DNA of 64,000 nucleotides from an uncultured Hellea sp. (GTDB taxonomy: Bacteria > Pseudomonadota > Alphaproteobacteria > Caulobacterales > Maricaulaceae), in assembly GCA_938007935.1 (NCBI GenBank), contig CALLMD010000022.1:30301-94300 (forward strand). Reading direction: 5' to 3'. Shown one piece after another: positions 1 to 8,226 of this stretch. The position numbers and the translations under genes were made by a program. A model generated the notes under the pieces. The model saw only the letters and a list, made by a program, of their open reading frames with translations. It was not told the origin of the DNA and did no database searches. Position 1 is the stretch's first letter. Every line of letters starts with the position of its first letter.

Positions 1-1
1 T

Positions 2-142
2 GAGGTGGAGGCTATAGCCGATTTATGCTTGATAGATAGGCCATGGGCAGAGGCTCGTATGAATTTAGGCGATGTTAAAGTCAAAGCCACATGGGTAGGA
101 GGCAGCTTAGTCTATAATGGCGTCAATGAGGCCCCAGTCTAA
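2..142 (+). CDS. 3' end of a metal-dependent amidohydrolase (partial)
   Basis: An open frame enters the window at its left edge and ends at the TAA at 140-142, giving 46 residues. The tail contains a VKATWVGGSLVY segment, the usual last beta strand of amidohydrolase-family (YtcJ-like, amidohydrolase_3) enzymes, where a small N- and C-terminal beta-sandwich closes beside the TIM barrel. The metal-binding barrel lies outside the window, so the substrate cannot be judged. Its last 36 bases overlap, tail to tail, the end of the enoyl-CoA hydratase gene on the other strand. Confidence 0.6.
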   Translation, partial: EVEAIADLCLIDRPWAEARMNLGDVKVKATWVGGSLVYNGVNEAPV

Positions 143-1075
143 GGCTGTTTTTGCGCGAATTTTCTCCATAGATAGCGCCATATAGGCCGTGCGGTGCCGT
201 CCAATGCGGCGGGGCAGGCTAGCTGTACCTCCGGCGCCCGGAATGAGACCATATTTAAGTTCGGGCAATTGAAACCAGGCCTCTTTTGATGCCGTGATAT
301 GTTGTCCGAACGCCGCGATTTCAGCTCCCGCGCCAATAGCTGCGCCGTCAACATGGATATGGAGTTTGTCTTGCAACCTTGCGAGCCGCCATGCGGGTAG
401 ACGTAAGCTGCGCACCCAATGCGCGGTGGCAGGGTCAGAGATTTCACCAAATTCTTCGATAGCTCCGCCAGTTGAAAATGTGCGGCCTGCGCCTGTCAAA
501 TACACGCGCTCAATTGCGGGGTTGGCCATGGCAAGATCAAGCGCTTCACATAGCGCGTCGCGCATTTCGGTGCCAATGGCATTATGCGTATCTGGGCGGT
601 TAAAGGCTAGCGAGAGCTGATTGTCAGACATCTCTATTTGTAAATGAGGGTATTCGGAATTGGGTAGTTTTCGTTTTTCATAACCGCTGAGCCATGTTTT
701 AAATTCTGGCCCTGTTTGCAGCGCCGCATAAGCAAAGCTTTCAGCAGTTAGAGCGTCGGTAAGGGAAAGAGGCTCACTAGCGCGTAAATGCTGCACAAGC
801 GCCATCGAGGCGAGTGGAGCCTGTATTATATTGTTTGAAATAGTTTCAAGTTTAGTGGTGCTGTCCAAAACAACATCACAGCAAGGAGCAATTGGGACAT
901 CGCCAATTCCGATAACGGGACAGGGGAGACCGCGTAGCCATTTCGTTAAAAGCTTATCTTCTGGGCCTTGCTCAAAGACGATGAAAGGGTTTTTTGACTG
1001 AGGGCCGAAATGGTCTCGCGCAGGGTGAGACGCCGCCAAATCTCGAATTTCGTTATACGTTAACGGGTTTTGCAT
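107..1075 (-). CDS. Enoyl-CoA hydratase/isomerase (crotonase) family protein with N-terminal extension
   Basis: The C-terminal half is a crotonase fold: an FNRPDTHNAIGTEM segment, an oxyanion-hole segment GRTFSTGGAIEEF and a PELKYGLIPGAGGTASLPR active-site region with the usual acidic residue. Crotonases act on acyl-CoA thioesters (hydration, isomerisation or C-C cleavage) in the cytoplasm. About 140 residues precede the crotonase core, so the 322-residue protein is longer than a single-domain crotonase. I chose the ATG at 1073-1075 because the upstream ATG at 1111 lies inside the palindromic operator. The gene is divergent from the TetR/P450 operon and probably shares its operator. This suggests a CoA-ester step in the same catabolic route, which is inference. 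Confidence 0.8.
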   Translation of the reverse strand: MQNPLTYNEIRDLAASHPARDHFGPQSKNPFIVFEQGPEDKLLTKWLRGLPCPVIGIGDVPIAPCCDVVLDSTTKLETISNNIIQAPLASMALVQHLRASEPLSLTDALTAESFAYAALQTGPEFKTWLSGYEKRKLPNSEYPHLQIEMSDNQLSLAFNRPDTHNAIGTEMRDALCEALDLAMANPAIERVYLTGAGRTFSTGGAIEEFGEISDPATAHWVRSLRLPAWRLARLQDKLHIHVDGAAIGAGAEIAAFGQHITASKEAWFQLPELKYGLIPGAGGTASLPRRIGRHRTAYMALSMEKIRAKTALDWGLIDAIID

Positions 1076-1102
1076 TGACTCCGACTTAGGCTTGCGTGAA
1101 TA

Positions 1103-1119
1103 TCCGAACAACGTTCGGA
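1103..1119. promoter_or_regulatory. Perfect inverted repeat, probable TetR operator
   Basis: The sequence TCCGAAC-AAC-GTTCGGA has 7-bp perfect arms around a 3-bp spacer. It lies between the divergent enoyl-CoA hydratase gene and the TetR gene, 10 bp before the chosen TetR start. Size and location fit a TetR-family operator controlling both directions. Binding is inferred. Confidence 0.75.
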
Positions 1120-1128
1120 AATGTGTCT

Positions 1129-1833
1129 ATGAGTTCTTCTACAGCTAAAAATTCAGCAAAACAAACGTCATATGGACGTCCGCGTTTATTATCTCATGAA
1201 GAGATTTTGGACGGCGCGGTTGAGTTGGGGCTTGAGGGATTGACGATGAAAAAACTAGCGACCCATCTAAATGTGGGGACAGCTACTTTGTACCAATATT
1301 TCGATAGCCGTAAAACTTTGATGCGGGCCGCCGCCGTACATTCTTTGTCGGACGTTGCGCTTCCTGAAGATAAAGGCCAGCACTGGTCTGATTTGGCTGT
1401 GGAATATGTCCAGAGCTTACAAACATTGCTGGCGGAAAACCCATCCTTCATCCATAGTCACCAGCATTCCGATTATGGATTTGAAGTGCATTTTCGCCTT
1501 ATCGAGCCTTTTCTCACCTCAATGGAACAAAGGGGTTTTGACCCACGGCAGGGTATGGAGGTTTTTAATATAATTGGCATGGCAGCCTTTGCTGGCGCAA
1601 TTGAAACTGTGCGTCACCGCGAATTTGAATTTCAGGACGAAACAATGGAAGTCGTCGCGCGGCGTCAATTTGATCGTTTGGACGCAACAGCCTTTCCGCT
1701 TTTATCGCAAGCCTTTTCAACCTTCACCCAAAGTCCTGAGCAAAAAGTTCACAGCCTATTGCGCGCCGCCTTCACGACTATTGCGCGGGGGCGCGGTGAA
1801 GATGAAGCAAATTTATTTAAGGGTGAGGTGTAA
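1129..1833 (+). CDS. TetR/AcrR-family transcriptional regulator
   Basis: A 234-residue protein with an N-terminal TetR helix-turn-helix: GLTMKKLATHLNVGTATLYQ followed by YF. The long alpha-helical C-terminal part is the usual ligand-binding and dimerisation region. An ATG at 1096 is also open, but it would place the operator palindrome inside the coding region, so the ATG at 1129 is preferred. The stop codon overlaps the P450 start by one base (TAATG), so it is the first gene of the P450 operon. It probably represses the operon and the divergent crotonase gene until the substrate or a CoA derivative binds. Confidence 0.88.
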   Translation: MSSSTAKNSAKQTSYGRPRLLSHEEILDGAVELGLEGLTMKKLATHLNVGTATLYQYFDSRKTLMRAAAVHSLSDVALPEDKGQHWSDLAVEYVQSLQTLLAENPSFIHSHQHSDYGFEVHFRLIEPFLTSMEQRGFDPRQGMEVFNIIGMAAFAGAIETVRHREFEFQDETMEVVARRQFDRLDATAFPLLSQAFSTFTQSPEQKVHSLLRAAFTTIARGRGEDEANLFKGEV

Positions 1834-3248
1834 TGGTCGCGCAATTAGATACAGCCAATAGCGAGACAATTCAGCCCGCCAGTGCCATTCCTAACGTTAA
1901 AGGTATCCCCTTTATAGGCAGTACCTTGGAGATGGCGAAAGACCCAGCTGCGTTTTTTGTCAGAGCTTATCGAGATTATGGCCCCGTTTACCGCGTGAAT
2001 GTTTTTGGACGCAAACAATATTGTATTGCCGGTGTTGAATCCGCGAAATTAATGTCAACGAAAAAGGGGCGCGATGGATTGCGCTCTAAAGAGTTCTGGC
2101 AAGATTTTGTCGATCATTTTGGCGCGTCTAAAACGCTGACACAGATTGATGGTGAGGAACACCGCAAGATGCGCGCCATTATGCGCAAAGGGTTTTCGCG
2201 CGAAGCTGCGGCTGGCAAATATCATATGCTGACTGAAATAGGCGATAAGTCGATTACTCGAGATTGGAAAGAGGGCGAGAGCGTTCCTGTGGTCGAAGCG
2301 TTTCAGTATATGATTGTCCAAATGATCGGTGAGATGATGAGCGGAGACGCGCCGCTTGAATATGTCAAAGACATTCGCACCAATATCTTATTCTTGCTCA
2401 ATACATTAGTGGCGCGTGTGCGGCCGAAGGTAATGCTAAAATCACCCAAGTTTAAGAAAGCCAGTAAGCGTGTTGATGAGCTTGGTGAGAAACTCATCGC
2501 GCAATTTAAGGCTTATGCTGATAGTGGTGAGCTGCCTGATAATTTGTTGGGTGATGTCTATCAAGCGCATATTGACGACCCTGAATTTGTGCAGGCGAGG
2601 GATTTAAGCGTACTCCTGACGGGGCCTTATGTGGCAGGGTTAGATACGGTTGCTAACACTGTAGCGGCGGCGACTTATGGTATTTTAAAAACGCCAGGCG
2701 TTTTAGAAAAAGTACAAGCCGAGGCAGATGCGCTTTATGCCAAAGATACCGTTACGGAAATGGATATTCGCGGGCTCGATTATATTCAAGGCTGCCTCAA
2801 AGAGGCCATGCGCCTCTGGCCGATTGCCGTGGCACAAATGAGAACAACAAATCATGATCTTGAATTTGAAGGCTATACAATTCCTAAAGACGAGTTGATT
2901 TTTATTGGAACATCTGTTCCTCATTTCATGGAAGAATATTTCCCTGACCCCTTTAAATTTGATCCTGAACGTTTCAATGAAGAGCGCCGGGAGCATATGA
3001 AGCCGGGGGTCTATGCCCCATTTGGGCGGGGACCACATTCATGCCTTGGACAAAATTTGGCTGAAGTTTTGATGGGCGTTATTATGGCAAGGCTTTTCCA
3101 CCGCCTCGACCTCTCGCTTGATCCCCCGGGATATGTTTTAAAAACCAAATCTGCACCGACACCAGGGCCTGCCATGAGCTTTGCCGTGAAGGTAAATGGC
3201 GAGAGACATCCCGCAAAGACCCTTGTTCCAGAAATATTAGAAGCATAG
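1833..3248 (+). CDS. Cytochrome P450 monooxygenase
   Basis: A full-length soluble bacterial P450 of 471 residues. The I-helix oxygen-activation segment is AGLDTV (about 268-273), the K-helix ExxR pair is E324/R327, and the heme-ligand loop is FGRGPHSCLG with Cys at about 404. There is no membrane anchor, so it needs a ferredoxin and reductase, neither of which is encoded nearby. It hydroxylates an unactivated carbon of an unknown, probably hydrophobic substrate. It lies between the TetR gene (1-base overlap) and the Rieske gene (9 bp gap), and co-transcription is likely. A steroid- or terpenoid-like substrate is suggested only by the neighbouring Rieske gene. Confidence 0.95.
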   Translation: MVAQLDTANSETIQPASAIPNVKGIPFIGSTLEMAKDPAAFFVRAYRDYGPVYRVNVFGRKQYCIAGVESAKLMSTKKGRDGLRSKEFWQDFVDHFGASKTLTQIDGEEHRKMRAIMRKGFSREAAAGKYHMLTEIGDKSITRDWKEGESVPVVEAFQYMIVQMIGEMMSGDAPLEYVKDIRTNILFLLNTLVARVRPKVMLKSPKFKKASKRVDELGEKLIAQFKAYADSGELPDNLLGDVYQAHIDDPEFVQARDLSVLLTGPYVAGLDTVANTVAAATYGILKTPGVLEKVQAEADALYAKDTVTEMDIRGLDYIQGCLKEAMRLWPIAVAQMRTTNHDLEFEGYTIPKDELIFIGTSVPHFMEEYFPDPFKFDPERFNEERREHMKPGVYAPFGRGPHSCLGQNLAEVLMGVIMARLFHRLDLSLDPPGYVLKTKSAPTPGPAMSFAVKVNGERHPAKTLVPEILEA

Positions 3249-3257
3249 GAGACCCTT

Positions 3258-4280
3258 ATGAACGCACCTGTAAATCCTGATCATATCCAAACAGGCGAAG
3301 AGTTAGAGCGCTGTCCATTCCCCATTCCCTATGGATGGTTTTGTGTTCATTTTTCGCATGAGCTAAAGGCTGGCGATATCAAAATTGAAAAAATGTTCGG
3401 GAAGGAATGGGTTTTATTCCGCGGTGAAGATGGATCTGTTGGCATGACAGATCCCTTCTGTCCGCATTTAGGCGCGCATTTAGGTCACGGCGGTAAAGTC
3501 GTCGGCAATAATATCCAATGTCCGTTTCATAATTGGGAGTTTGATAGCGAAGGCTGGTGCAAGAAAATTCCTTACGGCAAAGTGATGCCAGGAGTCGCGC
3601 GTAAACGCGCTATTCTCCAAGCACTTCCCACGATTGAGAAATATGGCGCGATTTGGGCGTGGTATCATCCAAAGGGTGAGGAGCCTAAATGGGAGCTGCC
3701 ATCGCATCCAGAATTTGAGAATGAGGATGAGCATGTTGAAACGAAGTTCCACTCTTGGGATATAGGCACCTGCCTTCAAGAAATGGGAGAAAACTCTGTG
3801 GATACGCCGCATTTGAAATTTCTTCATGGCGCGCCCATCATTCCTGATGTGACCGCCAAAGCTGACGGTCATATTTGGCATTACGACATTATGGACGGCT
3901 ATATTGTTGGCGAAAGTCATGGCCCGGGTCTCGCGCCTAACCGCCATTCGAAAGACGGCGTCTCTATGCTCATGTATGCTATGCCTTCACCTGTGGATGA
4001 GGAATTGTCCCGCGTTCGCATGATGTTTAAATGGAAGAAGTATCCGGAAGGCTCCAAGGAAGCGGCAATAGGTCAGCATCTTTATGAGCATTCTATTGGC
4101 GAAGCCGAAGGGGAAGAATCTGCTGGTTTTGAATCTGTTGACCTCATTGTTTGGGATAATAAAAAATATCGCCCGAAACCGCTTCTTTGTGATGGTGATG
4201 GGCCGATTTTGGCATGGCGTAAATATTTCCGTCAATTCTATGTTGATTTAGATGAAAACGATCCTGCGGTGGCCATGTAG
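3258..4280 (+). CDS. Rieske non-heme iron oxygenase, KshA/DAF-36 type
   Basis: A 340-residue oxygenase. The Rieske [2Fe-2S] ligands are C68-x-H70 and C88-x2-H91 (CPHLGAHLGHGG and CPFHNWEF). The mononuclear iron region is ENSVDTPHLKFLHG, with H185 and H190. Overall order and the C-terminal FRQFYVD segment resemble the group holding 3-ketosteroid 9-alpha-hydroxylase (KshA) and cholesterol 7-desaturase (Neverland/DAF-36). This resemblance is from memory, not from an alignment. Such enzymes oxidise polycyclic ring carbons using electrons from a separate reductase, which is absent here. Its TAG stop overlaps the GTG start of the SDR gene, so translational coupling is likely. Confidence 0.9.
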   Translation: MNAPVNPDHIQTGEELERCPFPIPYGWFCVHFSHELKAGDIKIEKMFGKEWVLFRGEDGSVGMTDPFCPHLGAHLGHGGKVVGNNIQCPFHNWEFDSEGWCKKIPYGKVMPGVARKRAILQALPTIEKYGAIWAWYHPKGEEPKWELPSHPEFENEDEHVETKFHSWDIGTCLQEMGENSVDTPHLKFLHGAPIIPDVTAKADGHIWHYDIMDGYIVGESHGPGLAPNRHSKDGVSMLMYAMPSPVDEELSRVRMMFKWKKYPEGSKEAAIGQHLYEHSIGEAEGEESAGFESVDLIVWDNKKYRPKPLLCDGDGPILAWRKYFRQFYVDLDENDPAVAM

Positions 4281-5071
4281 TGGCAGGTCGTCTCGAAGGT
4301 AAAGTTTGTATCATCACAGGCGCCGCGCGCGGCATGGGCGAAGCCACGGCGCGCCTCTTTGCGGCTGAAGGGGCTAAGGTCGCCTTAGGTGATGTTATGA
4401 TCAAAGAAGGCGAAGCCGCTGCTAAAGATATAGGCGGTGATGCATTTTTTCAAAAATTAGATGTATCTGACGATGAAAATTGGAAACAATTCTCGGGCGC
4501 TGTCCGGGACAAGTTTGGCACTATTGATGTTCTCGTCAATAATGCCGGACTTGTACATTTTACACCGATTGAACATTTTAATCCTGCCGACGCCGATAAG
4601 ATTTTAGGCGTAAATACAGTAGGGCCTATGCTGGGCGCAAAACATGTTGCGCCAATTATGAAAGAGGCAGGGAAAGGTTCTATTGTAAATATCAGTTCCG
4701 TTGACGGGCTTCGTGGTTGTAATGGGCTGACACTTTACACGGCCAGTAAATGGGCTTTGCGCGGGCTTACAAAATCACTCGCTTATGAGCTTGGGACATC
4801 TGGCATCCGCGTAAATTCTGTGCATCCTGGCGGCGTCAATACGCCTATGGGCAATGCGCGCGGACTACCCGCAGAACAACTCTCAGCGGCTTTCTGCCGA
4901 GTGCCATTGCAGCGTATTGGCGAACCCAATGAAATCGCCAACGCCTCGCTTTTCCTCGCCAGTGATGAGGCGAGTTATGTAACTGGCGCGGAGCTGGCCG
5001 TAGATGGGGGTTGGGGCGCGGGTTATTTCCAGCCTGTCTTGCCAGGTGCGCCCGAGGGTCTTCCTCCATAG
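4280..5071 (+). CDS. Short-chain dehydrogenase/reductase (SDR)
   Basis: A classical SDR of 263 residues. The nucleotide-binding motif TGAARGMG is at 13-20, NNAG at 87-90, the catalytic Ser near 139-140, and YTASK with Y153 and K157. The C-terminal LFLASDEASYVTGAELAVDG is typical of the family. It would oxidise a hydroxyl group or reduce a ketone with NAD(P), a natural step after P450 or Rieske hydroxylation. The start is GTG at 4280, sharing one base with the Rieske stop codon. Which cofactor it prefers cannot be judged securely. Confidence 0.92.
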   Translation: MAGRLEGKVCIITGAARGMGEATARLFAAEGAKVALGDVMIKEGEAAAKDIGGDAFFQKLDVSDDENWKQFSGAVRDKFGTIDVLVNNAGLVHFTPIEHFNPADADKILGVNTVGPMLGAKHVAPIMKEAGKGSIVNISSVDGLRGCNGLTLYTASKWALRGLTKSLAYELGTSGIRVNSVHPGGVNTPMGNARGLPAEQLSAAFCRVPLQRIGEPNEIANASLFLASDEASYVTGAELAVDGGWGAGYFQPVLPGAPEGLPP

Positions 5072-5076
5072 ACAGA

Positions 5077-6669
5077 ATGAAGACGTTCTTTAAATTCGTT
5101 GTTAAAGCCATCCTCATTTTGGCGCTGCTATTGGCGGCCGCGGTAACTTTCTTTAAATGGCGCATGGACCATGAAGTTGCCGCTGTAACACCTTTGGCGA
5201 TGAGTACAGAAGATGTTGATTTAACGCCATCTATTGATCCGAACTTTATTCCTCAAATATTGCCCCCTACAGGTGAACCGCAACATCCCTTTATGGCAGT
5301 GACAGATACAAGCGCCATGCATGCTGGAAGTTGGGAGAATGATGTCCATCCTGCCAAGGCTGTAAGTTCAACAGATGTTGAGATTATTACCCGGCGTGCT
5401 GGTGGTGGAGCTGCCCGACAATGCGCGACTTTTACATTTATAAAGGCAGGACACCCGCTCATCCTCTGCGGGGGCTTTACGAGTTTCCGGTTGCAACTGG
5501 TTGATAAAGACAGCCTCGAATTGCTCGCCATGTATGATCTGCCCATGCGGCCTTCAACGTTTGAGGCTATGGTCAAGAAAGACACGGATATTATCTTCAC
5601 TGATACTTCGGGCGGGGCCTACATGTATCTGGATAATGAAGACCGCGCTGTCCTCGCCGATGCTAAGCAACGTATTCGCCATATCAAAGCCGAACAGACC
5701 GACAACGGTAAATGGCAATTTCGCGAAACGGATAGCTGGGACATGACGGAGTATGTTCCCAATGATTGCTATAATTGGAATAATTTGCGCCCCTCTGGTG
5801 AGTGCGACGGCATTACTACCGTCATGCCAGACTATAATGGATTGCTCTGGTGGGTGACACGTAATGGACGGGTAGGGTCATTGAATACTGAAACCGGCGA
5901 AGTGGTCGCCACAGACCTAGGAGGCGAAGAAATTCAAAACTCTTTCGCTTTGGATGAAGCCGGCGCTTACATCGTGTCAGATCATGCGATGTATCATATG
6001 AGGCTCGTGGACGGCATGCCCACAGAGCAATGGCGCGTAGCTTATGATCGCGGCTCTGGCCGCAAGGTCGGGTCTATCAATCAAGGTAGTGGAACCTCAC
6101 CGAGCCTGTTTGGAGAAGATTATCTGACCTTCACCGACAATGCAGATGATCATATGAATATCTATGTCGCGCGGCGCGGAGAATTAGGCGAGGGCGAAAG
6201 CCGCGTGATTTGCAAAGTGCCCGTCTTTACCAAGGGCGCGAGTGTAACTGATAATTCCATGATTGCTTATGGCCGCTCAATCATTTTGGAGAATAATTCT
6301 GGCTATACGAACTCAATGATCCAAAAGGATTATAATGATGTCGAAGGCGGCGTAGTTCGCGTTGACGTATTGGAGGATGAAAGCGGTTGCGAAACTGTGT
6401 GGTCAAATCCGCTTAAAGTGCCTTCCGTCGTGCCAAAGCTTTCACTCGGAAATGGCATTGCTTATTTCTATAGTTTTGACCTTCTTGAAAATGGTGATCG
6501 TCTGTGGTCGCTTGTCGGTCTTGATTTTGAAACGGGCAAAGAAGCCGTCCGCATCCCAACAGGCACGGGCGAGGCTTTCAATAATAATTGGGCGAGCATC
6601 GCTATTGCACCTAATGGCGATACATGGGTCGGCACGCGCCAAGGCGTTTTGAAGGTACGGGAAAAATGA
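5077..6669 (+). CDS. Membrane-anchored, propeller-like protein of unknown function
   Basis: I do not recognise a named family. The ATG at 5077 begins a 530-residue protein with a basic start and one strong N-terminal hydrophobic helix (about 7-25), probably an uncleaved anchor with the rest in the periplasm. The rest has repeated short beta-rich blocks such as WWVTRNGRVGSLNTETGEVV, FALDEAGAYIVSDHAMYHM and IAIAPNGDTWVGTRQGVLKV, the pattern of a six- to eight-bladed beta-propeller (PQQ- or SMP-30-like). Several cysteines could form disulfides. An in-frame upstream ATG at 5011 would overlap the SDR gene and is less likely. It starts 5 bp after the SDR stop, so it belongs to the P450/Rieske operon. 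Substrate binding or lactone hydrolysis are guesses. Confidence 0.72.
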   Translation: MKTFFKFVVKAILILALLLAAAVTFFKWRMDHEVAAVTPLAMSTEDVDLTPSIDPNFIPQILPPTGEPQHPFMAVTDTSAMHAGSWENDVHPAKAVSSTDVEIITRRAGGGAARQCATFTFIKAGHPLILCGGFTSFRLQLVDKDSLELLAMYDLPMRPSTFEAMVKKDTDIIFTDTSGGAYMYLDNEDRAVLADAKQRIRHIKAEQTDNGKWQFRETDSWDMTEYVPNDCYNWNNLRPSGECDGITTVMPDYNGLLWWVTRNGRVGSLNTETGEVVATDLGGEEIQNSFALDEAGAYIVSDHAMYHMRLVDGMPTEQWRVAYDRGSGRKVGSINQGSGTSPSLFGEDYLTFTDNADDHMNIYVARRGELGEGESRVICKVPVFTKGASVTDNSMIAYGRSIILENNSGYTNSMIQKDYNDVEGGVVRVDVLEDESGCETVWSNPLKVPSVVPKLSLGNGIAYFYSFDLLENGDRLWSLVGLDFETGKEAVRIPTGTGEAFNNNWASIAIAPNGDTWVGTRQGVLKVREK

Positions 6670-7172
6670 TAAATCTTGGCCCGATAACACAGCTTGGTTA
6701 TGTGACCGATGATCTTGATAAAACGGCGACGGCTTGGACAAAACTAGGCGTTGGTCCTTTTACTAAAATGTCAGGCGTCAAAATGCCCGCGACGATGGAT
6801 GGCAAGACGGTTGAAATACTTATTGATCTTGCGCTGGCCTATCAAGGCGATGTCCAAATCGAACTTATTCAGCCCTTATGTGGTAGCGCTTCACCCTATC
6901 TTGAAAATAAACAGGCTGGGATATGGGGTGCACATCACACCCAATTCACCGTTGAAGATATAGACGCCGCAATTGCGCAATGCGAAGCGGCAGGTATGGA
7001 GATGGTGTGTGAAATCATATCCGGCGGTGGACGTTATATTTATATGCGCGGCGCGGCGGGGTGGATTGAACTCACCGCGCCAAATTCTGGCCTCGACATG
7101 CTATACGGGATGATCCGTAAAAGCTGCGCGGAATGGGACGGGAAAACGGTTTGGAACGTTTTGGGAGGCTAG
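6666..7172 (+). CDS. VOC (glyoxalase/dioxygenase-fold) family protein
   Basis: A 168-residue protein that begins with a VOC first strand (LGPITQLGYVTDDLDKTATA) and has a second module starting GAHHTQFTVEDIDAAI and ending YIYMRGAAGWIELTAP. The His in the second module and the Glu in WIEL are in positions that usually bind the metal. The family includes isomerases, lyases and ring-cleaving dioxygenases. The start overlaps the previous stop as ATGA, so it is the last gene of the P450 operon. A role in processing the oxidised product is inferred from position. It ends 4 bases into the convergent ruvX gene. Confidence 0.85.
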   Translation: MINLGPITQLGYVTDDLDKTATAWTKLGVGPFTKMSGVKMPATMDGKTVEILIDLALAYQGDVQIELIQPLCGSASPYLENKQAGIWGAHHTQFTVEDIDAAIAQCEAAGMEMVCEIISGGGRYIYMRGAAGWIELTAPNSGLDMLYGMIRKSCAEWDGKTVWNVLGG

Positions 7173-7621
7173 CTACGGAGCCTATCAAGAACACCTTGAA
7201 GGATATAGCTGGCGGCTAATTTATCGACATTTTCTTTGCGTTTCTTGCGGCTCATATCTGCCTCTAACATGCCGCGCGTGACCGCCATTGTCGATAAACG
7301 CTCATCCCAGAGGAAAACCGGTACGTCGCGTAACTTCAGAAAGTTAGTACAAAAGTCTCTAACGGACTGCGTGCGGGGGCCGTGACTGCCGTCCATGTTA
7401 ATGGGAAGGCCGACGACTAACCCCTTGGCGTCATTCTCATCATAGAGGCGCAGAATATGCGCCGCATCGAGGCTGAATTTTTCGCGGCTTATAGTTTCTA
7501 AAGGCGAAGCGATTAGCCGTGTGCGATCAGAAATAGCAAGCCCAAATGTTTTCGTTCCTGGGTCTATGCCCAGAAGAACTCCCGTGCTTTGCTGTAAATC
7601 CTCAAGCGTAATAATAGCCAT
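7169..7621 (-). CDS. ruvX: RuvX/YqgF-type pre-16S rRNA processing nuclease
   Basis: A 150-residue protein, normal for RuvX/YqgF. It has the RNase H-like opening LLGIDPGTKTFGLAISD with the first catalytic Asp, the middle segment GLVVGLPINMDGSHGPRTQ, and the late block VFLWDERLSTMAVTRGMLE with the conserved DERLST acidic residue. The family trims 16S rRNA ends and was first described as a Holliday-junction resolvase-like protein. It starts 9 bp after the YdjM-like gene on the same strand and may be the last gene of that unit. Confidence 0.93.
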   Translation of the reverse strand: MAIITLEDLQQSTGVLLGIDPGTKTFGLAISDRTRLIASPLETISREKFSLDAAHILRLYDENDAKGLVVGLPINMDGSHGPRTQSVRDFCTNFLKLRDVPVFLWDERLSTMAVTRGMLEADMSRKKRKENVDKLAASYILQGVLDRLRS

Positions 7622-7629
7622 GGCCGCCC

Positions 7630-8226
7630 TTAGCTGCCTATATGAATGGCGGCAAGGCGAAAGGCCAGTTGCATTAAAACATATAATGCTGCGAGTATGC
7701 CCAGCACGACTTTAGCCCATAATTTTGGAAAGCGTTTCCACAGGACAAAGATAGAAATAAAGGCTATGAACATTTCAACCAATCCCACCCATTGCCCATG
7801 TAAATCGGTTTCATAATACGAAAGCGGAGAGTAAAACCGCCAATCTGAAATGGGCCAGAAATGCCGATATGCATCATGGCCGTGAACGGGCATATCTGTT
7901 GCAAGATGAATCAGCGCCGCAAGAGAAAATATAAAGAGGAGCTTGCCCCAAGTTTTAGCTTTCCCAAGATAACCGATTATGGCCAATGCCCCATAAATTG
8001 GAAATGAATTAAAATAGGCAATAAGGTTTTGCATGGGAGCTTCGAAATAAAGTTTACCCCACATCTCGGAACCGCTGACCCCGTTGACGAATTTTTGGTA
8101 AGGGGCCCAGATATAAATGGCGATATCAGGAATGAATGACCCGATAAATATCGCCCAATTTCGTTTGGTGTGTCCCTTCTTTGACAGCAAGGCTAACGCT
8201 AAGAGGCTATGTGTTGGCGAATTCAC
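7630..8226 (-). CDS. YdjM-like (PF04307-type) membrane protein, putative metal-dependent hydrolase
   Basis: A 198-residue protein starting MNSPTHSLLALALLSKK. Asp and His residues sit at the membrane boundary (SFIPDIAIY, LIHLATDMPVHGHDAYRHFW), and there are four to five hydrophobic helices. This His/Asp layout is typical of the YdjM/LexA-regulated membrane hydrolase family. Many homologues carry the misleading name cobalamin biosynthesis protein CobQ. The biochemical reaction is unknown. Its start overlaps the end of the upstream acyltransferase gene by 4 bases (ATGA), which indicates co-translation. Confidence 0.75.
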   Translation of the reverse strand: MNSPTHSLLALALLSKKGHTKRNWAIFIGSFIPDIAIYIWAPYQKFVNGVSGSEMWGKLYFEAPMQNLIAYFNSFPIYGALAIIGYLGKAKTWGKLLFIFSLAALIHLATDMPVHGHDAYRHFWPISDWRFYSPLSYYETDLHGQWVGLVEMFIAFISIFVLWKRFPKLWAKVVLGILAALYVLMQLAFRLAAIHIGS

